Shown piece by piece: positions 51,736 to 61,123 of a DNA stretch of 64,000 bases. The position numbers were made by a program, and so were the translations under genes. How positions within the stretch are numbered: position 1 is the stretch's first letter; every line of letters begins with the position of its first letter. The notes under the pieces were generated by a model. That model did not search any database. It saw nothing but the letters and a program-made list of their open reading frames with translations, and had not been told where the DNA came from. This DNA comes from Flavobacteriaceae bacterium (GTDB lineage: Bacteria > Bacteroidota > Bacteroidia > Flavobacteriales > Flavobacteriaceae), in NCBI GenBank assembly GCA_021647985.1, contig JAKITQ010000006.1, positions 1 through 64,000 on the forward strand. Reading direction: 5' to 3'.

Positions 51736-52482
51736 TTACAAATTCAACTTCTTTTTCCTTTCTTTTAATTCAAAGTTTTCTCCCAAATAAACCTTTCTAA
51801 CCATTTCGTCATCAGCGAGCTCTTGAGGAGTCCCCTCTTTTAAAATACCACCTTCAAACATCAAATAAGTCTTATCTGTTATTGCTAGGGTGGCCTGCAC
51901 ATCATGATCGGTAATTAAAATACCTATATTTCTGTCTTTTAAATGCGCTACAATATTTTGAATGTCTTCAACGGCAATTGGGTCAACACCAGCAAAAGGC
52001 TCATCCAATAAAATAAATTTAGGGTCGGATGCAAGTGCTCTGGCAATTTCTGTACGGCGGCGTTCACCACCTGAAAGTAGATCTCCACGGTTTTTTCTAA
52101 CATGACCTAAGCTAAATTCATCTATAAGAGATTCTAATTTCTTTTTTTGTCCCGATTTTGAAAGGTTGGTGAATTGCAATATGGACATTATATTGTCTTC
52201 AACAGATAACTTTCTAAAAACCGAAGCCTCTTGAGCCAAATACCCAACACCTCTTTGTGCACGTTTATACATAGAGTCATGAGTAATATTTTCATCATCT
52301 AAAAAAATCTCACCTTTATTTGGCTTTAACATACCTACAATCATGTAGAATGATGTTGTTTTCCCAGCGCCATTTGGTCCTAACAAGCCAATAATTTCCC
52401 CTTGTTCTACTTGCAGCGAAATACCTTTAACAACTTTTCTGCTACCGTACATTTTCATTATATTTTCAGCTCGTAATATCAT
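51736..52482 (-). CDS. lptB: LPS export ABC transporter ATP-binding protein
   Basis: 248 residues. Walker A is LLGPNGAGKTTSFYMIVG, the signature DLLSGGERRRTEIARALA, Walker B FILLDEPFAGVDPIAVEDI, and the switch histidine is in ITDHDVQATLAI. LAQEASVFRKLSVEDNI is typical of LptB. It powers extraction of lipopolysaccharide from the inner membrane together with LptF/G, which are not in the window. It is the last gene of the kdsD-tatC-lptB run. Confidence 0.92.
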   Translation of the reverse strand: MILRAENIMKMYGSRKVVKGISLQVEQGEIIGLLGPNGAGKTTSFYMIVGMLKPNKGEIFLDDENITHDSMYKRAQRGVGYLAQEASVFRKLSVEDNIMSILQFTNLSKSGQKKKLESLIDEFSLGHVRKNRGDLLSGGERRRTEIARALASDPKFILLDEPFAGVDPIAVEDIQNIVAHLKDRNIGILITDHDVQATLAITDKTYLMFEGGILKEGTPQELADDEMVRKVYLGENFELKERKKKLNL

Positions 52483-52589
52483 ATCTTAATTTATGTTATT
52501 TTTAGCAGTTTTAATATTTGTCATAAAGCCCTTTTTGGTGCTTGATTATATAAATAACAACTTTATTCGCATATTCGGTCATATCGTAG

Positions 52590-53414
52590 TTATTTGATGA
52601 TTGCTTTTGACTTTTCTTTTTCTTGTTTTTTTATGATAAATTTAGATATTTTTATACTAACCTCATAAAGAATAATCATTGGTATAGCTACAATCACCTG
52701 ACTGATAATATCTGGAGGAGTAATTATAGCCGCTAAAATCAATACCATAACCAATGCATATTTTCTGTATTTTTTTAAAAATTCGGGTGTTACTAATCCC
52801 ATTTTAGTTAAAAAATAAATAATAATTGGAAGTTCAAATATAAAACCAGCTGCCAAACATGAAGACTTTAATAATCCAATATAAGAACTTAAATCAGTAT
52901 TATTTCTAACTTCATCCGATACGCGATAACTTCCTAAAAAATTTATTGATAATGGAGTAATTACATAATATCCAAAAAGAATTCCTATAAAGAATAAAAA
53001 AGATGAAATCAAAATAAAGCCTTTGGCGCTTTTCTTCTCTTTATCATAAAGTGCAGGCTTCATAAACTTCCATACTTCCCATATAATATAAGGGAATGCT
53101 AAAATAAATCCAAATGCGATAGAAGTCCAAATATGTGCAGAAAATTGCCCTGCCATAGTTCTACTTTGTACAATAAACGGTATTTCATCAATACAAAGTC
53201 CATCAGTACCTAGTAATTTTGAAACTGAACACAGAAATCGGTAGGTAACAAAGGAAGGGTCTTTAGGTGCTAATAATATGGTATTAAAAATAAAGTCTTT
53301 CATTACAAAAGCGAGCATACCAAATGCAAAAATTGCAATTGATGATCGTACTAATGTCCACCGTAAAACTTCTAAATGGTCTAAAAATGACATTTCACTT
53401 TGTTGTTCACTCAT
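52590..53414 (-). CDS. tatC: Twin-arginine translocase subunit
   Basis: A 274-residue six-helix inner-membrane protein: SFLDHLEVLRWTLVRSSIAI at the N-terminus (the conserved HLxELR-like motif reads HLEVLRW), FKPALY-like WKFMKPALYDKEKKSAKGFI, GIAGFELPII-like AAGFIFELPIIIYFL and AIITPPDIISQVIVAIPMII. It recognises twin-arginine signal peptides. TatA genes are not in the window. Gaps to its neighbours are about 100 bp. Confidence 0.93.
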   Translation of the reverse strand: MSEQQSEMSFLDHLEVLRWTLVRSSIAIFAFGMLAFVMKDFIFNTILLAPKDPSFVTYRFLCSVSKLLGTDGLCIDEIPFIVQSRTMAGQFSAHIWTSIAFGFILAFPYIIWEVWKFMKPALYDKEKKSAKGFILISSFLFFIGILFGYYVITPLSINFLGSYRVSDEVRNNTDLSSYIGLLKSSCLAAGFIFELPIIIYFLTKMGLVTPEFLKKYRKYALVMVLILAAIITPPDIISQVIVAIPMIILYEVSIKISKFIIKKQEKEKSKAIIK

Positions 53415-53512
53415 GTTTCTAATTTTTATAAAGCCAAAAGTAACTAAAATTAAAGAATAATATAACTAGCTTTTGATAATCTTGTTTAATATATAGGATT
53501 TATTTTGGGGTC

Positions 53513-54478
53513 TTAAATGATCCCTTCTTTTAATAAATCATGAAAATGAACAACACCGATATAAATATCATTTTCAGTAACTAAAATTTGTGTGATGTTG
53601 TTTTTTTGCATGATATTCAATGCTTTAATAGCCATAGTGTTGCAGTCAATAGTGATCGGGTTATTGCTCATAATATCTTTGGCAAATAAATCACTAATAT
53701 TTGTATTGTTTTCAAGCATACGTCTTATATCACCATCGGTTATGATGCCAATAATTTTACCTTCTTCAATTACTGCGGTAGTTCCTAACCTTTTTTTCGA
53801 TATTTCTACTATAACATCTTTTACAGGAGTGTTTTTATTTACTTTTGGAACTTCATTGTTCTTTACAATGGCATGAACACGTAAGTACAATTTTTTACCT
53901 AAAGATCCACCGGGATGGTACTTGGCAAAATCATTTTTAGTAAAATCTTTTAAATTCAATAAGCAAACAGCAAGTGCATCGCCAATTACTAATTGTGCAG
54001 TGGTACTGCTGGTTGGCGCCAAATTATTGGGGCAAGCTTCTTTTTTTACATAAGAGTTTAAAACAAAATCAGAGTTTTTTGCTAAAAAAGAATCTGTGTT
54101 TCCAGTAATTGCGGCAATTTTATTGCCGTAATTATTAATTAGTGAAACCAGCACTTTAATTTCGGGTGTATTACCACTTTTTGAGATACAAATTACAATA
54201 TCATCTTTTTGAATATTACCCAAGTCACCATGAATGGCGTCCGCTGCATGCATAAAAATAGATGGTGTACCTGTAGAATTTAATGTCGCAACTATTTTTG
54301 ATGCAATATTGGCACTTTTACCTATACCTGTTACAATTACTCTACCATTTGAATCGTAAATTGCGTTTACCGCATCTTCAAAATCCTTATCTAATAAATT
54401 AGTCAAATTTTTTATTGCTTCAGCTTCTATTAAAATGGTTTTTATAGCAGTTTTTAATATATTTTTATTTTTATTCAA
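53513..54478 (-). CDS. kdsD: Arabinose-5-phosphate isomerase (KpsF/GutQ/KdsD family)
   Basis: 321 residues. The SIS domain has VIVTGIGKSANIASKIVATL and FMHAADAIHGDLGNI, then ICISKSGNTPEIKVL; the C-terminal part is a CBS pair (VIEEGKIIGIITDGDIRRML and TQILVTENDIYIGVVHFHDL). It converts ribulose-5-phosphate to arabinose-5-phosphate for Kdo synthesis. It heads the leftward operon with tatC and lptB, and its promoter region (54479-54627) is shared with divergent recQ. Confidence 0.9.
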   Translation of the reverse strand: MNKNKNILKTAIKTILIEAEAIKNLTNLLDKDFEDAVNAIYDSNGRVIVTGIGKSANIASKIVATLNSTGTPSIFMHAADAIHGDLGNIQKDDIVICISKSGNTPEIKVLVSLINNYGNKIAAITGNTDSFLAKNSDFVLNSYVKKEACPNNLAPTSSTTAQLVIGDALAVCLLNLKDFTKNDFAKYHPGGSLGKKLYLRVHAIVKNNEVPKVNKNTPVKDVIVEISKKRLGTTAVIEEGKIIGIITDGDIRRMLENNTNISDLFAKDIMSNNPITIDCNTMAIKALNIMQKNNITQILVTENDIYIGVVHFHDLLKEGII

Positions 54479-54627
54479 AGTATTTAGTATTAAAATTTAA
54501 AAATATTACATTATCTTTATAGTATTAATGTTTTTTAATACTATTCAATCGTAATAAAATAATTTATTCCCATATAAGAGTTTGGTATTAATATTACAAA
54601 AGTATTCAAAAATAGATAAATACATAA

Positions 54628-56826
54628 ATGAAAGTGATAAAAATTGATCTTTTAAAGAGTTTAAAAAAATATTTTGGTTTTAATAAATTTAAAGGATTAC
54701 AACAATATGCAATTGAGAGTTTAATGAGCGGTAAAAACACGTTTGTTGTAATGCCAACTGGGGGAGGTAAATCTTTAATATATCAATTACCTGCTCTTAT
54801 TCAAGAAGGTACCGCAATTGTAGTTTCTCCATTAATTGCTTTAATGAAAAACCAGGTGGATGCCATGAGAGGAATTTCTACAGAATATGGTATCGCACAT
54901 GTTTTAAATTCTTCGTTAAATAAAGGTGAGATTGCAAGGGTAAAAAGCGATATTGAAAGTGGTATAACCAAATTGTTATATGTTGCCCCTGAGTCTTTAA
55001 CAAAAGATGAATACGTTGAATTTTTAAAAAGACAAAAAATTTCTTTTATAGCAATAGATGAAGCACATTGTATCTCTGAATGGGGTCATGATTTTAGACC
55101 GGAATATAGAAATTTAAAAAATATAATTAAAAAAATTGGCGACTTACCGATTGTTGGTTTAACGGCTACAGCTACAGAAAAAGTTCAAGAAGATATTCTA
55201 AAAAACTTGGGTATAACCAATGCGGATACCTTTAAAGCTTCATTTAACAGAGCAAATTTATTTTATGATATTCGACCTAAAACTAAAGATGTTCAAAAAG
55301 ACATCATAAGGTTTATAAGAAATTATCAAGGTAAATCGGGTATCATTTATTGTTTGAGTAGAAAAAAAGTAGAGGAAATAGCCCAAATTTTGCAGGTAAA
55401 TGGGGTAAAAGCGGTTCCTTATCACGCAGGTTTAGACGCAAAAACAAGGGCTAGACATCAAGATATGTTTTTAATGGAAGATATTGATGTTGTTGTTGCT
55501 ACCATTGCCTTTGGTATGGGTATTGACAAACCTGATGTTAGATTTGTGATTCATCATGATATTCCAAAAAGTTTAGAAAGTTATTATCAAGAAACGGGAA
55601 GGGCAGGAAGAGATGGCGGTGAAGGTTATTGCTTATCCTATTACGCATATAAGGATATTGAAAAATTAGAAAAATTTTTATCAAATAAACCTGTTGCGGA
55701 ACAAGAAATAGGGAATGCTTTATTGCAAGAAGTAGTTGCCTATGCAGAAACATCTATTTCTCGTCGGAAGTTTTTATTGCATTATTTTGGTGAAGAATTT
55801 GATGAAATAAATGGTGAAGGAGCCGATATGGATGATAATGTAAGAAATCCTAAAAAGAAAAGTGAAGCAAAAGATGATGTAAAAATACTTTTGGAAGTAG
55901 TAAATAAAACAAAAGAAGAATACAGGTCAAAAGAAATTATAAATACGCTTATAGGTAAAGAAAATGCCTTGCTTATCTCTCATAAAACAAATAAACAAGA
56001 ATTTTTTGGTATTGGAAAGGCTATAACGGATAAGCACTGGATGGCATTGATAAGGCAAGTATTGGTTGCCAATTACTTGTCAAAAGAAATTGAACAATAC
56101 GGTGTATTAAAACTTACAGCAAAGGGTTTAGATTTTATTGAAAATCCTGTTTCGTTTATGATGACGGAAGATCATACTTATGAAGAAGGTAGCGATACAA
56201 ATATAATTACAAACGCCAAAGGATCAGGTGTAGCTACGGATGAAAAATTAATGTCTATGCTTAAAGATTTACGCAAAAGTGTTGGTAAAAAATTAGGCGT
56301 ACCTCCATTTGTTGTTTTTCAGGATCCATCTTTAGAAGATATGACATTGAAATATCCGATTGAAATAAAAGAAATGGCCAATATTCATGGGGTAGGAGAT
56401 GGTAAAGCAAAAAAATATGGCAAAGCATTTATTGAATTAATTGCTAAGTATGTTGAAGAAAACGATATTATGCGACCAGATGATTTAATTGTTAAAAGCA
56501 CTGGTGTTAATTCGGGATTAAAACTTTATATTATTCAAAATACAGATAAAAAAATACAATTAATCGATTTAGCAAAAGCGAAGGGTATTGAAATGGAAGA
56601 GCTTATAAAGTTGATGGAACGAATAGTTTATTCGGGTACTAAGATAAATATTAACTACTGTATTGATGATTTGTTGGATGAAGATCAACAAGAAGAAATA
56701 TTTGAATATTTTATGGAAGCCGAAAACGATAAAATTCAACTTGCTTTAGATGAATTTAATGGAGGTTATGATGAAGAAGAATTACGACTGATGCGTATTA
56801 AGTTTATAAGTGAAGTTGCCAATTAA
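54628..56826 (+). CDS. recQ: ATP-dependent DNA helicase RecQ
   Basis: 732 residues. FKGLQQYAIESLMSGKNTFV and VMPTGGGKSLIYQLPAL (Walker A), AIDEAHCISEWGHDFRPEY (DEAH), and FGMGIDKPDVRFVIHHDIPK with SYYQETGRAGRDG (motifs V and VI). An RQC winged-helix region is in the middle and an HRDC domain occupies about residues 540-620 (LRKSVGKKLGVPPFVVFQDP). A C-terminal extension of about 100 residues contains acidic segments. The zinc-binding cysteines are not obvious in the RQC region. It is a recombination and repair helicase. Confidence 0.92.
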   Translation: MKVIKIDLLKSLKKYFGFNKFKGLQQYAIESLMSGKNTFVVMPTGGGKSLIYQLPALIQEGTAIVVSPLIALMKNQVDAMRGISTEYGIAHVLNSSLNKGEIARVKSDIESGITKLLYVAPESLTKDEYVEFLKRQKISFIAIDEAHCISEWGHDFRPEYRNLKNIIKKIGDLPIVGLTATATEKVQEDILKNLGITNADTFKASFNRANLFYDIRPKTKDVQKDIIRFIRNYQGKSGIIYCLSRKKVEEIAQILQVNGVKAVPYHAGLDAKTRARHQDMFLMEDIDVVVATIAFGMGIDKPDVRFVIHHDIPKSLESYYQETGRAGRDGGEGYCLSYYAYKDIEKLEKFLSNKPVAEQEIGNALLQEVVAYAETSISRRKFLLHYFGEEFDEINGEGADMDDNVRNPKKKSEAKDDVKILLEVVNKTKEEYRSKEIINTLIGKENALLISHKTNKQEFFGIGKAITDKHWMALIRQVLVANYLSKEIEQYGVLKLTAKGLDFIENPVSFMMTEDHTYEEGSDTNIITNAKGSGVATDEKLMSMLKDLRKSVGKKLGVPPFVVFQDPSLEDMTLKYPIEIKEMANIHGVGDGKAKKYGKAFIELIAKYVEENDIMRPDDLIVKSTGVNSGLKLYIIQNTDKKIQLIDLAKAKGIEMEELIKLMERIVYSGTKININYCIDDLLDEDQQEEIFEYFMEAENDKIQLALDEFNGGYDEEELRLMRIKFISEVAN

Positions 56827-57501
56827 TTATAAGCTAATAAAAGCAATTGCAAATCCAATAATTATAGCGATGAATTTTTTAATATTAAATTGATGGTTTT
56901 CTGAACTTTCAAATAAAATTGCAGTTGAAATATGTAGTAAAATCCCAATAACCAAAGCATTGATTTGTATTTCATAAGGCTTAATAAATAAAATCTGTTG
57001 TGAAATAAGATTACCTAACGGACTCATTAATGCAAATAGGCATAGAAATAATATAGTCTTGAAATTCGAGAAGTTCGCTTTTTTAAAAAATACTGTTAGA
57101 ATGATTGCAATAGGAATTTTATGAATAACAATAGCCCAAAGTAACGCTCTATTATCTGCAAATCCTAAAGGCATTCCTTCTAAAAATGCATGAATACTTA
57201 AACTTATTATTAATAACCAGGGTGTATTGTTTTTAATATTATGCACATGAATATGCCCGTGTTCAGCACCTTTTGAAAGATATTCTAAAGTAGTTTGAAA
57301 CACAATTCCTAATAAAATAAATAAGCCAATGTTTTTATTGGGAGATGTAAATACTTCTGGCAGTAAATGTAAAACTGTGATTGATAGTAGGTAAGATCCG
57401 CTAAAGGAAAGCAATAGTTGAATAATTTTACTGCTTGGTTTTAAAATTAAAACCAATGCATATCCAAGAAATATTGCTAATATTAAGACCAAATAACTCA
57501 T
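56827..57501 (-). CDS. ZIP family metal transporter
   Basis: A 224-residue membrane protein with about seven hydrophobic segments. Metal-binding histidines lie in HAFLEGMPLGF and AIVIHKIPIAIILT, the paired transmembrane motifs of the ZIP family; a cytoplasmic EHGHIHVHNIK loop is histidine-rich. It probably imports zinc, iron or manganese. It is convergent with recQ (no gap) and overlaps the upstream methyltransferase by 4 bp. Confidence 0.87.
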   Translation of the reverse strand: MSYLVLILAIFLGYALVLILKPSSKIIQLLLSFSGSYLLSITVLHLLPEVFTSPNKNIGLFILLGIVFQTTLEYLSKGAEHGHIHVHNIKNNTPWLLIISLSIHAFLEGMPLGFADNRALLWAIVIHKIPIAIILTVFFKKANFSNFKTILFLCLFALMSPLGNLISQQILFIKPYEIQINALVIGILLHISTAILFESSENHQFNIKKFIAIIIGFAIAFISL

Positions 57502-58229
57502 TGTAATATTAGTATTAATCTGTCTGATTTATCTTCATCAAAAGATTTTAAGTTATAATCTCCAAAAATGTGTTTTACTTTTAATTGCGCTTCTTCTGCA
57601 AAATACTTCAATTTTTCTAGATTCAGATATTGTAATTTTTCGGTATAGTGGTGGTGTTTATGATCTGCATCAAAATCTATATTTTTAATGAGAAAATATT
57701 TATCTATGTTTCTAGTTATCGAAAAAGAAATGCCATTTTTAACTATCAATTCCTTTTGAACCAATTCCTTTTCAACTTTTTTAATATTTAAAAAATCAAT
57801 AACTATATGTCCGTTTGTATATAAAGCACCTTTAAAGTTCTTTAAAACTTTAATATTTGTTTGTTCATCGTTAAAATATCCAAAGCTTGTAAACAGATTA
57901 AAAATAGCGTGATAAGTTCCATCCAAAGGATTTCTCATATCGTGATTCGTAAATCGCAAAGTTTTATTTTCATTATTTTTTGCTGCAAGTATACTATTCA
58001 CAGATAAATCAGCTCCAACCACATCAAAACCTTGTTCATTTAAAAAAAGAGAATGTCTTCCTTTACCACAAGGTAAATCAAGTATCGCATTCCCTTGATC
58101 TAATTTTAAAAAAGCAATAAGATTTTTCATAAAAAAACGAGCTTCATCATCGTTTCTATGATTGTATAAGGTGTGGTAATAAGAAGTATCAAACCAATCT
58201 TGAAACCATTCTGTTTTTTTATTCATCAT
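57498..58229 (-). CDS. Class I SAM-dependent methyltransferase
   Basis: 243 residues. Motif I is in AILDLPCGKGRHSLFLNEQG, followed by VVGADLSVNSI, HDMRNPLDGTYHAIFNLFTS (post I/II) and FGYFNDEQTN. The N-terminal part EWFQDWFDTSYYHTLYNHRN is conserved in this group. The substrate is unknown. It shares a 4-bp overlap with the ZIP transporter gene, so the two are co-transcribed. Confidence 0.83.
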   Translation of the reverse strand: MMNKKTEWFQDWFDTSYYHTLYNHRNDDEARFFMKNLIAFLKLDQGNAILDLPCGKGRHSLFLNEQGFDVVGADLSVNSILAAKNNENKTLRFTNHDMRNPLDGTYHAIFNLFTSFGYFNDEQTNIKVLKNFKGALYTNGHIVIDFLNIKKVEKELVQKELIVKNGISFSITRNIDKYFLIKNIDFDADHKHHHYTEKLQYLNLEKLKYFAEEAQLKVKHIFGDYNLKSFDEDKSDRLILILQ

Positions 58230-58328
58230 AAATTATTCCAAAACAAAAATAAAAAATTTAGACTAAGAAAAAAGAAATACCAGTGAGTTATTTTAATCAA
58301 ATAGAATTACCTGCCTACCGTAAGCAGA

Positions 58329-58528
58329 CTCGAGGTTTTACTTCTGGGTTTCCGATAAAATGTCATCCCTTTTGTCGTTTCTGTGTAAACGGGAAGGGGA
58401 GCAAAATAGCGAATTCAGGCTTTTGACAAGCATATCAAAGCTTGTGAGCAACTTTTTTGGGTTTGAAACCTGCAAAATGACATTATTGTTTTGCCTTGTG
58501 GTTAGTTGGTTTTAAGAAATTTTTATTA
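58329..58528. repeat. Dispersed repeat upstream of the THUMP methyltransferase gene
   Basis: It shares blocks in the same order with 23782-23938: CTCGAGG, ATGTCATCCC, TTTTGACA, GAAACCTGC and AGTTGGTTT-AAGAA-TTTTTATTA. The copy ends 27 bp before the start codon and supplies the region in which the promoter must lie. Nothing else is visible in 58230-58555. Confidence 0.55.
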
Positions 58529-58543
58529 GCATGTTTTTTAACG

Positions 58544-58551
58544 TATTTTTG
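58544..58551 (+). promoter_or_regulatory. Candidate -7 promoter box
   Basis: TATTTTTG matches TAnnTTTG. Transcription would begin at about 58556-58558, meaning either a leaderless transcript from the ATG at 58556 or use of the ATG at 58574. Confidence 0.4.
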
Positions 58552-58555
58552 CCGT

Positions 58556-59725
58556 ATGGAAGAAAATTTTAATATGCTTGCAAAATGTTTATTCGGATTT
58601 GAATCAATATTAGCAAAGGAACTGAGAAATTTAGGTGCACAAGAAGTCAAAGAAGGTGTTCGTAATGTAAAATTCAAAGGAGATAAAGGCTTTATGTACA
58701 AAGCAAATTTAGCTTTAAGAACGGCTATTAGAATATTGGTTCCTATCCATACATTTAAAATTTATGATGAAGATGATTTATACGATGGATTAAAAAAAAT
58801 TCGTTGGGAAAAATATTTAGATATTAAAAACACCTTTGCAATAAACTCTTCTGTGCATTCAGATAATTTTACAAATTCACATTATGTTTCTTTAAAAAGT
58901 AAGGATGCAATAGTAGATTATTTTAGGAAAAGGTACCAAGAACGTCCTAGTATTGATATTAAACACCCTGATATTCAATTTAATATACATATTCAAAAAG
59001 AAACTTGTACACTTTCTTTAGACAGTTCTGGGGAGTCTTTACATAAAAGAGGCTATAAAAGTGACACGAATATCGCACCGATCAATGAGGTTTTGGCTGC
59101 AGGGTTAATTTTAATGTCGGGTTATGATGGCTCACAACATTTTATAGATCCTATGTGTGGTAGTGGAACCTTTTTAATTGAAGCAGCCATGATTGCAAAT
59201 AATATTCCTGTTAACATTAATCGTAATGAATTTGCTTTTGAAAAATGGAAAGATTTTGACGATAATTTATTTGATATTATTAATGACTCCTTATTAAAAA
59301 AGGTAAGAAATTCTACACAAAAAATTATTGGTTATGACAAAGCGCCTTCGGCAGTCAGAAAAGCTATAAATAATGTTGCTAATGCCTCTCTTGAGGAATT
59401 TATTCAAATAGATCAACAAAACTTTTTTGATTCTGAGAAACCTGTGGATGGTAAGGCTTTGATAGTGTTTAACCCTCCCTACGGAGAGCGATTGGAAATC
59501 AATGTGCCAGTATTTTACAAAGAAATTGGAAACACCTTAAAGCAAAGCTATCAGGATACAGATGCTTGGTTCATTACTTCAGATTTTGAAAACGGAATAA
59601 AAAATGTTGGCTTAAGAGCCTCTAGAAAAATCAAAGTATTTAACGGAAAGTTAGAATGTAGATTTGTTAAGTATGAGATGTATAAAGGAAGTAAAAAAGA
59701 AAAATTTCAGGTTAAAGATCAATAA
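58556..59725 (+). CDS. THUMP-domain RNA methyltransferase (RlmL/RlmK-like, N2-guanine)
   Basis: About 389 residues. MLAKCLFGFESILAKELRNL is the ferredoxin-like start, a THUMP domain spans roughly 50-160, and the methyltransferase has FIDPMCGSGTFLIEAAMIAN and IVFNPPYGERLEIN (NPPY motif). It corresponds to the N-terminal RlmL half of the longer E. coli enzyme, which methylates G2445 of 23S rRNA; the RlmK half is absent, as is usual outside gamma-proteobacteria. ATG 58556 is chosen because the in-frame ATG at 58496 lies in repeat DNA. Confidence 0.87.
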   Translation: MEENFNMLAKCLFGFESILAKELRNLGAQEVKEGVRNVKFKGDKGFMYKANLALRTAIRILVPIHTFKIYDEDDLYDGLKKIRWEKYLDIKNTFAINSSVHSDNFTNSHYVSLKSKDAIVDYFRKRYQERPSIDIKHPDIQFNIHIQKETCTLSLDSSGESLHKRGYKSDTNIAPINEVLAAGLILMSGYDGSQHFIDPMCGSGTFLIEAAMIANNIPVNINRNEFAFEKWKDFDDNLFDIINDSLLKKVRNSTQKIIGYDKAPSAVRKAINNVANASLEEFIQIDQQNFFDSEKPVDGKALIVFNPPYGERLEINVPVFYKEIGNTLKQSYQDTDAWFITSDFENGIKNVGLRASRKIKVFNGKLECRFVKYEMYKGSKKEKFQVKDQ

Positions 59726-60165
59726 AACTCACCATTATCTCTTAATACCTTAACCATGTGAAATCCATATATTTCATATCCTTCATTATAGTAAAATTTA
59801 TGCGATTTTCTATTTCCAGTAAAAGTATTTAATTCAGTGCCTTCACACCCTTTTTCTCTTAAATATTTATATATCCATTTAAAAAAAAACTTACCCAAAC
59901 CTTGGTTTCTGTAATCATTGTTAATTAATACATGATCAACTTCTGCGCTTTTGCCTATATAGTGCCTTGTACTGTACCATAGCCCACAAATACCAATTAA
60001 CTTATCCTCATCAAATAAACCAATACATTCATAATTTTGCTCTACCATTTCTAACAATCTTTCTTGGAGTATTTTTTTAGGCGTAGACTTGTTAATTAAT
60101 CGTAACAATGGAATTATCGAAGTGATTTTAGATTTTTTTATTGGTTTTATAAGGAACCTGTTCAT
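59719..60165 (-). CDS. GNAT family N-acetyltransferase
   Basis: 148 residues. The acetyl-CoA loop is in DHVLINNDYRNQGLGKFFFK (NQGLGK), followed by GTELNTFTGNRKSHKFYYNE and GYEIYGFHMVKVL, typical of GNAT motifs A and B. The N-terminus is basic. It overlaps the end of the THUMP methyltransferase by 7 bp in convergent orientation. The substrate is unknown. Confidence 0.85.
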   Translation of the reverse strand: MNRFLIKPIKKSKITSIIPLLRLINKSTPKKILQERLLEMVEQNYECIGLFDEDKLIGICGLWYSTRHYIGKSAEVDHVLINNDYRNQGLGKFFFKWIYKYLREKGCEGTELNTFTGNRKSHKFYYNEGYEIYGFHMVKVLRDNGEFY

Positions 60166-60206
60166 TATAATTTTATATTTTCGTAAATATAATTAAAATA
60201 TTGACT

Positions 60207-60638
60207 ATGATTTCTATAAAAGAAATTAAAGCAGAAGACACCGTAGGGATTAGAAAAGAAGTGTTAAGAAAAAACATGGACCTATCTGCTCAATTTACCG
60301 GAGATCATGATGTAGATACCATACATGTTGGCTTATATGATAATGATGTTTTAGCTTGTGTTGTTAGTTTTATGCATGTGAATTATATGGATACAAATAA
60401 AAAGCAGTATCAATTACGAGGTATGGCAACAAAAGAAAAATTTCAAGGTAAAGGATTTGGAAAAAAACTGTTAGAAAAATCAGAGGAAATATTAAAAAGT
60501 AAAAACACTAAAATTATTTGGTGTAATGTGCGGGTAAAAGCGTTGGGTTTTTATATTAAACTCGGATTTAATACAATTGGAAATTCATTTGATATTCCAC
60601 CAATTGGCAGGCATTATGTCATGATCAAACAGCTTTAA
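60207..60638 (+). CDS. GNAT family N-acetyltransferase
   Basis: About 143 residues. The CoA-binding loop is KEKFQGKGFGKKLLEKSEEI, and IIWCNVRVKALGFYIKLGFN closes the domain. ATG 60207 (MISIKEIKAED) is preferred over a TTG at 60201 that would add two residues. It is divergent from the GNAT gene at 59719, with a 41-bp gap. The two enzymes are different members of the superfamily. The substrate is unknown. Confidence 0.85.
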   Translation: MISIKEIKAEDTVGIRKEVLRKNMDLSAQFTGDHDVDTIHVGLYDNDVLACVVSFMHVNYMDTNKKQYQLRGMATKEKFQGKGFGKKLLEKSEEILKSKNTKIIWCNVRVKALGFYIKLGFNTIGNSFDIPPIGRHYVMIKQL

Positions 60639-60733
60639 TAGTCATTAATAATTCATTCTATTTTTTTTAGTATCCATATAAATTATAACAAAGCTATTAA
60701 TTTATCGTTATTATATATCAATAACAATGATTT

Positions 60734-60850
60734 ATGATTATTTCTGAAAAAAATAAAGAAACATTTGAAAAATTAGTATTTGGTTTTGCGCTTGTCTTAT
60801 TGTTAGTACTAGTTTATTACTTCAATCATGATGCAATTATGCCATCATGA
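60734..60850 (+). CDS. Possible 38-residue single-pass membrane protein
   Basis: MIISEKNKETFEKLVFGFAL then VLLLVLVYYFNHD and IMPS: a charged N-terminus, one hydrophobic helix and a short tail, a common layout for small membrane proteins. No family recognised and no promoter seen. The surrounding gap 60639-61123 otherwise holds a palindrome and a decayed repeat related to 46570-46770 (AACCTGCC...GGCGGGTT, then CTTTTATTTAG). Confidence 0.35.
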   Translation: MIISEKNKETFEKLVFGFALVLLLVLVYYFNHDAIMPS

Positions 60851-61042
60851 TATTAATAATTGGTTAATTTTGTTAATGTTAAATATTAGCATATTAAACG
60901 CTTCCCTATAATTTATTCGTGAGACTCTAAAAAAATAATTTCAATTTTTTTAGTTAGTCGAACCTGCCCGACTTAGTCATTCAGGCGGGTTATTGGGTCT
61001 AGGGCTTGCCTTAGGTAGTTTAACCTTTTATTTAGTATTCAT

Positions 61043-61066
61043 AAAGCAATTCTTAAGAATTGCTTT
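61043..61066. promoter_or_regulatory. Perfect 24-bp palindrome upstream of the lipoprotein gene
   Basis: AAAGCAATTC, TTAA, GAATTGCTTT: a perfect dyad 12 bp before a TATATTTG box (61079-61086), overlapping where the -33 element would be. There is no T-run after it, so an operator is more likely than a terminator. This is an inference. Confidence 0.4.
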
Positions 61067-61078
61067 AGAATTTGAAAT

Positions 61079-61086
61079 TATATTTG
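61079..61086 (+). promoter_or_regulatory. Candidate -7 promoter box for the lipoprotein gene
   Basis: TATATTTG matches TAnnTTTG exactly and lies 37 bp before the ATG at 61124. A TTG at 61060-61062 is the nearest -33 candidate, with short spacing. Confidence 0.5.
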
Positions 61087-61123
61087 CATTAAATAAATAT
61101 TTTATTAATAAATACTTTAAGCT

